Shown here one piece after another: positions 1-5,113 of a DNA stretch of 5,113 bases (the stretch's first letter is position 1; each line of letters opens with the position of its first letter). The translations under genes and the position numbers were made by a program. Source of the DNA: Bryobacterales bacterium. Lineage in GTDB: Bacteria > Acidobacteriota > Terriglobia > Bryobacterales > Bryobacteraceae. The stretch is from assembly GCA_003139735.1 (NCBI GenBank), contig PLGA01000234.1, forward strand, positions 209-5,321, given 5' to 3'. The notes under the pieces are model-generated. The model saw only the letters and a program-made list of their open reading frames with translations. It had not been told where the DNA came from and made no database searches.

Positions 1-198
1 ATGCAGGGCCACACCTACGCCAATTTCGCCAATCCCCAGATTCAGAGTATGCTGCTCCGCGGCATCGCGTGGGCCGCAAAGAAACCGGTGGATGAGCTAG
101 TGAGCTACACGCCTCCGGCCGGCCGCGGCAGGGGAATGCCTCCTGGCGGCCGTGGAACGCCTCCGGCTGGAGCGCCGCCCGCCGGCAAGGCGCAATAG
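1..198 (+). CDS. C-terminal fragment of a probable ThuA-like domain protein (5' end outside window)
   Basis: Only the last 65 codons are visible, ending at TAG 196-198. The ATG at position 1 is most likely an internal methionine, because the fragment reads as the end of a larger domain. The segment GHTYANFANP (residues 3-12) followed by MLLRGIAWAAKKPVDEL resembles the C-terminal end of ThuA-like (trehalose utilisation, class I glutamine amidotransferase-like fold) domains. In those proteins a conserved GH... turn is followed by a helix of the 'GI.WAA.RPV' type. Such domains are common in secreted or sugar-related proteins of Acidobacteriota, Planctomycetota and Verrucomicrobiota; their biochemical activity is mostly unproven. 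Residues 38-62 form a low-complexity Pro/Gly/Arg tail with four PPxG units, probably disordered. The gene converges on the efflux operon and shows no functional link with it. The family call rests on about 30 residues, so it is moderate; the reading frame itself is credible. Confidence 0.6.
   Translation: MQGHTYANFANPQIQSMLLRGIAWAAKKPVDELVSYTPPAGRGRGMPPGGRGTPPAGAPPAGKAQ
112..186 (+). repeat. Imperfect Pro-Gly repeat tract encoding the C-terminal tail
   Basis: Four PPAG/PPGG units (residues 38-41, 47-50, 54-57 and 59-62 of the visible fragment) are encoded by near-repeats of the type GCCTCCGGC(C/T)GG, separated by Gly/Arg-rich spacers. This is a short degenerate coding repeat within the last 25 codons of the left-hand gene. 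It is probably an unstructured tail produced by slippage-prone GC-rich DNA. It is not an exact tandem array. Confidence 0.5.
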
Positions 199-208
199 GC
201 GGTTATCT

Positions 209-227
209 CTGGCGCGCCGGCGCCCAG
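209..227. terminator. Possible weak bidirectional hairpin between convergent genes
   Basis: The 35-bp gap between the two convergent stop codons contains CTGGCGC-GCCG-GCGCCCAG. It can fold as a 7-bp GC-rich stem with one bulged C and a 4-base loop. The position, between a + strand stop at 198 and a - strand stop at 234, is where a shared terminator would sit. No U-run follows the stem on either strand, so it is not a canonical intrinsic terminator, and short GC-rich palindromes arise often by chance in this composition. Confidence 0.22.
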
Positions 228-233
228 TGAGCG

Positions 234-1340
234 CTACTTCGACCTTGCCGCCACCCGTATGGGCGCGCCCTCTCTGATTTCATCCGTCGCGCGCCGGACC
301 ACCATATCGCCGGACTTCAGATTCCCGATCGCTTCCACCAGGTCTCCCTCGGCTGCGCCCTTCTTCACATCGACCCATTCGGCCTGGCCGCCATGATCGC
401 GTATTACGAACGTGCGCTCGGTGGTGGTTACGACGCTGGTCTTTGGGACCCACAATTCCTGGCGCGCACTCCGGACAGGCCACTTGACGCTGGGATACAT
501 GCCCGGAGCGAGAGCGCCGTCGGCGTTCGTGACATCCAGTTCGACCGGCATGGTGCGAGTCTTCTGGTCGAGCGCATGAGCGAGACGCGCGATGGTTCCG
601 GAAAAGGACCGGGTGGGGTAGGCCGGCACGCTGAATTCGACCCGCGCTCCGGCCATGATGGCGCCAACGTCTTCCTCGGGAACCGGAACCACAACCCGCA
701 AGCGGGAGATTTGTTGAACCACCATCAGCGCGGGGTCGCCGCCGCCGGGGCCTACCAAAGCTCCAGGGTGCACAAGGCGGTCCGTGACCACGCCGTCAAA
801 AGGCGCCGCGATCTTCAGATACGCCAGCATGGCTTGGAGCGCGTTCACCGCCGATTGGGCCGCCGCACTGGCTTTCTGGCGCGAGTTCACCAAAGCCTCA
901 GCGGCCTCCACCTGCTTCTGCGCGACCACCAAATCGTTGCCGGCGACGGCCCCGGGCGTTTTGGCCGCTTCGGCCGTCCGCTGCCAGGTGCCTTGGGCCG
1001 CGGCCAGTTGGGCTTCGGCTTGCAACCGGTCCGCTTCAGCGGCCTGCACCTTGGATTCGGCCTCGGCGATTTGCGCCTGCATTTCGGGAGCGGTCAGCTC
1101 GATGAGCGGTTCGCCTTCCTTGACCACGCTGCCGCGGTCCACCAGCACGCGTTCCACGTAGCCCGGGACCTTGGCGTGCAGCGAAACAGTCAAATAGGGC
1201 TGGATCTCGGCTGGTAAATCGACGGAACGGGACTCCGTCTTGGAAACGACCGGGGTGAGATCGCTGGTTTGCGGCCATGCCAGCCATGCGAACATGGCCC
1301 CGGAAAGGACCGAAACGGTTACGGTCTTAAGTCGCATCAT
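234..1340 (-). CDS. RND efflux periplasmic adaptor (membrane fusion protein, HlyD/AcrA type)
   Basis: This 368-residue protein should link the inner-membrane RND pump to the outer-membrane channel in the periplasm. Residues 1-24 form a basic-then-hydrophobic N-terminus that acts as a signal peptide or membrane anchor. No lipobox cysteine is present, unlike AcrA or MexA. The domains follow the family order: first lipoyl half about 53-84 (AKVPGYVERVLVDRGSVV), an Ala/Gln/Glu-rich coiled-coil hairpin about 86-172, second lipoyl half about 173-198 (IAAPFDGVVTDRLVHPGALV), beta-barrel about 208-287 and membrane-proximal domain about 290-365. The length is at the short end for the family. Translation probably starts at one of two tandem ATGs (1340-1338 or 1337-1335) inside the 3' end of the permease gene, giving a 14- or 11-bp overlap. 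Only a poor Shine-Dalgarno (GAG about 8 nt upstream) is present, so translational coupling to the permease is likely. The hairpin-tip R-L-S signature is degenerate. Substrate is unknown. Confidence 0.93.
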   Translation of the reverse strand: MMRLKTVTVSVLSGAMFAWLAWPQTSDLTPVVSKTESRSVDLPAEIQPYLTVSLHAKVPGYVERVLVDRGSVVKEGEPLIELTAPEMQAQIAEAESKVQAAEADRLQAEAQLAAAQGTWQRTAEAAKTPGAVAGNDLVVAQKQVEAAEALVNSRQKASAAAQSAVNALQAMLAYLKIAAPFDGVVTDRLVHPGALVGPGGGDPALMVVQQISRLRVVVPVPEEDVGAIMAGARVEFSVPAYPTRSFSGTIARLAHALDQKTRTMPVELDVTNADGALAPGMYPSVKWPVRSARQELWVPKTSVVTTTERTFVIRDHGGQAEWVDVKKGAAEGDLVEAIGNLKSGDMVVRRATDEIREGAPIRVAARSK

Positions 1341-4300
1341 AATATCGGCTCGTGGGGTCCATCGGGTTGAGGGATGGAGAAGTTGTGGATGCGTTGCGCT
1401 GAAGGATCGCGTAGATCAAAGGCAAGATCGTCAGGGTGGCGAAGGTGGAAAGGGTCAAGCCGCCGATGACGGCGCGGCCGAGCGGCGCGGCTTGCGGGCC
1501 GCCCTCCCCGAATCCGATGGCCAGCGGGACCATGCCGAAAATCATGGCGGCTGCGGTCATAAGCACAGCGCGCAACCGGCCCGTGGCTCCTTCGCGCGTG
1601 GCATCGAGCAACGGCCGGCCCTCGTGGCGCGCGCGTTCCGCGAACGTGACCAGCAGAATCGAGTTGGCCACGGAAATCCCGATCGCCATGATCGCGCCCA
1701 TGAAGGACTGAATGTTAAGCGTGGTCCGAGTGGCGAGCAGCATCAGCAGGACGCCGCAGAGCACGGCCGGTACGGTCAGCACGATGGCGAGCGCTAAGCG
1801 CATGGACTGGAAATTAGCGGAGAGCAGGAGAAAGATCGCGAGGACCGCCAGCAGCAAACCTACGCGCAATCCGGAAATGGTCTGATCGAGCGGAGGCATC
1901 TGGCCGCGGAATTGAACGGAAATCCCGCGAGGGGGCGCGCCTGCCGCCGCTACTGCCTGGCGAATCGGGCTGGCTGCCTCGCCGAGCGTGATGCCGTGCA
2001 GGTTGGCGGTGAGGCTGATCACGTGCTGGCCGTTGTAGCGGTCGATTTCGCCGGGCATGGTGTTGAGCCTGAGGACGGCAATATCGTCGAGCAGGGGTCT
2101 CGGGCTGCCGCCACGCATGACGGGAACATTGGCGATTTGCTCGACGCTTTGCAGCCGGTTTTGCGGCAACTCCACCTGGATCTGGAAGGCGTTGCCGGAG
2201 TTCGGGTCGCGCCAGTAGTTGGGATCGGTGAAGCGCGAGGACGAGGTGGCCGGAACCACCGAGTGCACAACGTCCGCCATGGTGAGACCGAACTGGCCGG
2301 CGCGGTCGCGGTTGATGTCGATATCGAGCGTGGGAAAGTTCATTTCCTGCTGGAACTGCAGATCGCGCAGCGGCTTCAACTTGGCCAATTGCGTCCGAAC
2401 CTTCTGCGCATAGGCGTACGCGTCCTGCAGACTGACTCCCTGCACGTCCACCTCCACGGGAGTAGGAGAACCGAAGCCCATCACCTGGGTGACAATGTCT
2501 CCGGCTTCGAAGGAGACCCGGCAGTCGGGCAACTCCCTGAGCAGGCTCTGGCGGAGCCGTTCGCGCAGCGCTTCGCCGCGCGGGGCGTCCGGTTTGAGCG
2601 CGACCTGTATGATGGCGTCCTGTGGCCCGCTGGTGAACAGGTGGATCAGGTCCACGGGATAACTGGACGGGATGAGACCTTCGAAATCGCTGGTGATGGT
2701 GACGTTGTCCTTGCCGGCGGTGCTTCCGATCACGTCCAAGGCGTGGAGCACGATACGCTCCGTTTCCTCGATGCGCGTGCCCGCCGGGGCGCGCAGGCGG
2801 ATGCGCAGGAGAGGGGCATTGGCGTCCGGGAACAACTCCGTCCCCATACGCGGCAGCAGAACGTACAGCAAGCCGATGGAGGTAACCAGATACAAGAGGG
2901 CGAGCGGCCAGCGGAACCGCAAAACGCCGCTCAGGTAGTTTCCGTAAACCGACCGCAGGCGTCCAAAGAAACCTTCCCCCTCCTCGCCGCGGTGCGCTTC
3001 GCGCATCATCCATGTCGAGAACACCGGGACCAGGCTGCTGGAGAGCAGGTAGGACGCAATCATGGAGAACCCGACCGCCATGGAAAGCGGCACGAACAAC
3101 TGGCGGCTCACCCCCACCATGAAGAACGAGGGCACGAACACCGCCAGAATGCAGAACATCGAGAGGAGGCGCGCGATCGCGGTCCGGCTGCAGGCTTCGA
3201 CCACCGCGCGGGCCCGCGACACGCCCGGCAGCATGCGCGTGTGAATGTTCTCGATTTCGACGGTGGCCTCATCCACCAGGACACCGACCGCCAGCGCCAG
3301 ACCTCCCAAGGTCATGATGTTGATGGTCTGGCCGGTGACCCACAGCAGAACCACGGCGCTGAGCAGCGCAAAGGGAATGTTCAGGATGACGATCAGGGCG
3401 CTGCGCCAGTCGCCGAGGAAGATTAGCACCATCAGTCCGGTGAGAGCCGCGCCTAGCAGGCCTTCGAGGACCAGGCCGCGCAGGGAGTTGGTGACGTACG
3501 GAGACTGATCGAACTGCAGGCTCACATCGACGTCCTCGGGAAGGGCCTTCTTGAAAGTGGGGATGGCCGCCTTCACGGCGCCGATCACCGCCAGAGTCGA
3601 AGCGTCCGCGCGCTTCGTGACGGGAATATAGACCGTCCGTTTGCCATCCACGTGGGCGTAGGCGGAAACGATGTCGGTTCCGTTCTCAATGCCGCCGATG
3701 TCGCGCAGATAGACCGTGGCGCCGGAGACCGGCCGGATGGGCGTGCTCAGCAGGTCGGAAAGGTTGCCGCCCAGGGCCGCGTTGGTCCTGGCAATGCGCT
3801 CCACCTTGCCTGTCCACATATTTCCGGAAGGCATCACCAGCGTGGCTCTGTTGACGGCGGCAATGGCCTCTTCCGGCGAGATTTGATATTGCCTAAGCCG
3901 GTCGGGGTCGAGGGTGACCACAATCGTCCGCTGGTTTCCGCCGAACGGCGGAGGAGCGGACACGCCGGGGAGAGTCGCAAACAGCGGGCGGACGCGGTTG
4001 ATGGCATAGTCCTGCAGTTCGCCCTGGGTGTGAGTGGCGCTGTTGAAGACCAGCCAGCCGACGGCCACGCTGCCCGCGTCAAAACGCGTGATGAAGGGCG
4101 GCACGGTTCCGGGAGGCATGAAGGAGCGAGCGCGGTTGACGTAGCCGACGGTCTCCGACATCGCCTGGCTCATGTTGGCGCCCTCGTGAAACACCAGTTT
4201 CATCAGCGTGGCGCCCTGGATACACTTGCTCTCAACGTGATCGATGCCGGTGATGTAGAGGAAGTGATACTCGTAGTAGTAAGTCAGGTAGCCTTCCATC

Positions 4301-4473
4301 TGGGCGGGGTCCATGCCGCTGTAAGGCTGCGCGACATAGATCGCGGGATCGCCCACCTGAGGGAAGATATCGACCGGCATTCGCTCGACGGCCAGCAACG
4401 CGCACAGCGCGATCGCGACCAGCGCGACCACTACCGTAATGGGCCGTCGCAGTGCGGCTAGGACAAGACGCAT
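1327..4473 (-). CDS. RND-family efflux transporter permease (HAE1-like, inner membrane), complete
   Basis: A 1048-residue protein of the usual AcrB-family length, expected to work as a proton-driven trimer exporting substrate to the adaptor and outer-membrane channel. TM1 is about 11-29 and is followed by the family signature VERMPVDIFP (29-38). The first periplasmic porter/docking loop is about 40-330, TM2-TM6 lie about 335-487, TM7 about 521-541, the second loop about 545-865, and TM8-TM12 about 868-1025. TM4 carries VGVLVDEATVEIENI, placing Asp401-Glu402 at the AcrB Asp407-Asp408 pair. TM10 reads GISVANSILLV, with Ala936-Asn937 where AcrB has Lys940-Asn941. Arg966 and Thr973 match AcrB Arg971 and Thr978. 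The loop features PPPFGGNQR (175-182) and PNYWRDPNSGNAF (751-763) match a subfamily known to me from proteobacterial and acidobacterial RND pumps of unassigned substrate, and heavy-metal CzcA/CusA hallmarks are not evident. An in-frame TAG three codons upstream (4482-4480) excludes a longer start, and AAGGAG lies 9 nt before the ATG. No frameshift is visible. Confidence 0.96.
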   Translation of the reverse strand: MRLVLAALRRPITVVVALVAIALCALLAVERMPVDIFPQVGDPAIYVAQPYSGMDPAQMEGYLTYYYEYHFLYITGIDHVESKCIQGATLMKLVFHEGANMSQAMSETVGYVNRARSFMPPGTVPPFITRFDAGSVAVGWLVFNSATHTQGELQDYAINRVRPLFATLPGVSAPPPFGGNQRTIVVTLDPDRLRQYQISPEEAIAAVNRATLVMPSGNMWTGKVERIARTNAALGGNLSDLLSTPIRPVSGATVYLRDIGGIENGTDIVSAYAHVDGKRTVYIPVTKRADASTLAVIGAVKAAIPTFKKALPEDVDVSLQFDQSPYVTNSLRGLVLEGLLGAALTGLMVLIFLGDWRSALIVILNIPFALLSAVVLLWVTGQTINIMTLGGLALAVGVLVDEATVEIENIHTRMLPGVSRARAVVEACSRTAIARLLSMFCILAVFVPSFFMVGVSRQLFVPLSMAVGFSMIASYLLSSSLVPVFSTWMMREAHRGEEGEGFFGRLRSVYGNYLSGVLRFRWPLALLYLVTSIGLLYVLLPRMGTELFPDANAPLLRIRLRAPAGTRIEETERIVLHALDVIGSTAGKDNVTITSDFEGLIPSSYPVDLIHLFTSGPQDAIIQVALKPDAPRGEALRERLRQSLLRELPDCRVSFEAGDIVTQVMGFGSPTPVEVDVQGVSLQDAYAYAQKVRTQLAKLKPLRDLQFQQEMNFPTLDIDINRDRAGQFGLTMADVVHSVVPATSSSRFTDPNYWRDPNSGNAFQIQVELPQNRLQSVEQIANVPVMRGGSPRPLLDDIAVLRLNTMPGEIDRYNGQHVISLTANLHGITLGEAASPIRQAVAAAGAPPRGISVQFRGQMPPLDQTISGLRVGLLLAVLAIFLLLSANFQSMRLALAIVLTVPAVLCGVLLMLLATRTTLNIQSFMGAIMAIGISVANSILLVTFAERARHEGRPLLDATREGATGRLRAVLMTAAAMIFGMVPLAIGFGEGGPQAAPLGRAVIGGLTLSTFATLTILPLIYAILQRNASTTSPSLNPMDPTSRYYDAT

Positions 4474-4482
4474 TTCCTTCTA

Positions 4483-4488
4483 CTCCTT
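4483..4488 (-). promoter_or_regulatory. Shine-Dalgarno of the RND permease gene
   Basis: On the minus strand AAGGAG sits 9 nt before the ATG at 4473, inside the 20-bp spacer after the upstream gene's TGA (4496-4494). An in-frame TAG (4482-4480) follows the site directly, so translation cannot start further upstream. A second purine run, GAAGG (4480-4476), lies only 2 nt from the ATG and is too close to be the main site. This strong site contrasts with the poor one in front of the adaptor gene. Confidence 0.8.
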
Positions 4489-4493
4489 GCGGA

Positions 4494-5113
4494 TCACTGG
4501 CCGACCTCGGCGAGGAAGGGTTGAATATCTCCGCGGGCCGTGGCGATTTCGAGCAAACCGCGCCACACGTTCAAGCGGGCCAGGGCGTCGTCGATTTGGG
4601 CACGGACCAGCAGCCGTTCCGCCTGAGCGACATCGTCGATGGGGGCTAGCCCCGACTGGTACCGCGCGGTCGCCTGTCGCAGCGCCGTTTGGGCCGCCGA
4701 TACTTCCGCCGGGGTATTCGCGGCGACGCGGCGCGCGCCGGAGAGCGTCGCCAGCGCGGCGTTAAACTGGGCCTGCAGGTTCGCGGCGACCAGTTGATAT
4801 TGCGCCTGCCCAGCCCGTATGTTCGCCGATTGCATGGCTTCCCGCTCGCGAATGGCGAACCGGTCCATCGCCGGGAACATGACCGTGAGTCCCAGGCCGT
4901 AGTCTTGAACCGTGGGAACCAACCCATTCAGTCCGCCCAGCCGCGCGCCGTCGTTCAGCAGGCCGGTCCCGCGCGCGGCGGCCACGCCTTGGACGAAAAA
5001 CTGCGGATAATACGTTCGCTCGATGGCCTTGAGTTGGCTTTGTTGCTGCGCGATCGCGGCGCTCTGCTCGAGCGCCAGTGGATTCGCCACGGCATCGAGC
5101 GGCGCCTCGGGCC
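4494..5113 (-). CDS. TolC-type outer-membrane efflux factor, C-terminal half (5' end outside window)
   Basis: About 205 codons are visible, ending at TGA 4496-4494. The frame stays open to the window edge and reads PEAPLDAVANPLALEQS through it, so the GTG at 5090 is internal rather than a start. OMF proteins are usually 420-500 residues, so roughly the first half is missing. The visible part matches the second outer-membrane efflux repeat. It shows a helix containing LKAIERTYYPQF and a strand region (about FFVQGVAAARGTG to YGLGLTVMFPAMD) that should enter the membrane beta-barrel. Long Ala/Gln-rich periplasmic helices follow, including ATARYQSGLAPIDDVAQAE, a typical second-repeat segment (compare A..RY..G......). 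It should form a trimeric exit duct for the pump encoded downstream. The stop lies 20 bp before the permease ATG, so the two are very likely co-transcribed. The signal peptide and any lipidation site cannot be seen. Confidence 0.9.
   Translation of the reverse strand, partial: PEAPLDAVANPLALEQSAAIAQQQSQLKAIERTYYPQFFVQGVAAARGTGLLNDGARLGGLNGLVPTVQDYGLGLTVMFPAMDRFAIREREAMQSANIRAGQAQYQLVAANLQAQFNAALATLSGARRVAANTPAEVSAAQTALRQATARYQSGLAPIDDVAQAERLLVRAQIDDALARLNVWRGLLEIATARGDIQPFLAEVGQ

Noticed and set aside
1..3. ATG at position 1 as a true start of a 65-residue protein
   Set aside because: The sequence begins in the middle of what looks like a conserved domain end, so the gene very probably enters from the left.
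393..1217. 274-codon + strand open frame opposite the adaptor gene
   Set aside because: Low-complexity Gly/Arg/His/Leu-rich translation with no recognisable fold; the opposite strand encodes a clear membrane fusion protein.
1240..1797. 185-codon + strand open frame across the permease-adaptor junction
   Set aside because: It lies opposite two well-supported overlapping genes, and its Arg/Gly/Gln/His-rich product has no recognisable feature.
1814..3013. 399-codon open frame on the - strand, same strand as the permease but another frame
   Set aside because: The Arg/Pro/Ala-rich product is typical of a frame-shifted shadow. The permease frame is continuous through the whole region with recognisable motifs, so there is no frameshift to explain.
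1912..3426. 504-codon open frame on the + strand, antisense to the permease gene
   Set aside because: Its product is rich in Arg, Gly, His, Gln and Asp and shows no domain or membrane pattern. It lies fully opposite a clearly conserved RND permease. In GC-rich DNA, antisense frames in this register stay open by codon bias.
3652..4461. 269-codon + strand open frame opposite the start of the permease gene
   Set aside because: Antisense shadow: composition-driven and rich in Asp, Gly, Arg, Val and His, with no motif and no convincing ribosome site noticed.
1327..4473. Heavy-metal (CzcA/CusA) assignment of the pump
   Set aside because: No metal-exporter hallmark such as a methionine relay or metal-ligand cluster was seen in the permease, and the adaptor has no His/Met-rich extension. 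The sequence motifs fit the HAE1-like side better, although the substrate stays open.
4494..5090. GTG at 5090 as the start of a short 198-residue outer-membrane factor
   Set aside because: The frame continues open and OMF-like (PEAPLDAVANPLALEQS) to the window edge, and a 198-residue protein would lack half of the TolC-type channel. It is a window-truncated gene.

Overview
The window is GC-rich (roughly 60-65 % by eye) and densely coding. The reading frames look Gram-negative. The most economical guess is a soil-type Acidobacteriota (Bryobacterales/Solibacter-like). That guess rests on the style of the ThuA-like C-terminus with its Pro/Gly-rich tail and on the subclass of the efflux proteins. 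It is an inference, not something the DNA proves.

Layout: positions 1-198 (+) hold the last 65 codons of a gene that enters from the left, probably a ThuA-like (trehalose-utilisation-type) domain protein. After a 35-bp gap, everything from 234 to the right edge is one minus-strand operon for a tripartite RND efflux system. In transcription order it runs: the C-terminal half of a TolC-type outer-membrane factor (4494 to beyond 5113), a 20-bp spacer carrying a good Shine-Dalgarno, a complete 1048-residue inner-membrane RND permease (4473-1327), and a 368-residue periplasmic adaptor (1340-234) whose start overlaps the permease stop by 14 bp. The operon promoter and any regulator lie outside the window, to the right.

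Together the three proteins should form a proton-driven pump spanning inner membrane, periplasm and outer membrane. The permease belongs to the broad HAE1-like/hydrophobe branch rather than to the clear heavy-metal (CzcA/CusA) branch, but it departs from AcrB. Its TM4 acidic pair is Asp-Glu, and the TM10 lysine of the AcrB proton relay is replaced by Ala. The substrate cannot be read from the sequence.

No RNA gene, mobile element, CRISPR array or convincing new system was found. There is no gene-free stretch longer than about 35 bp. The observations most worth a second look are the altered proton-relay residues, the divergent adaptor hairpin tip and the OMF-RND-MFP gene order.
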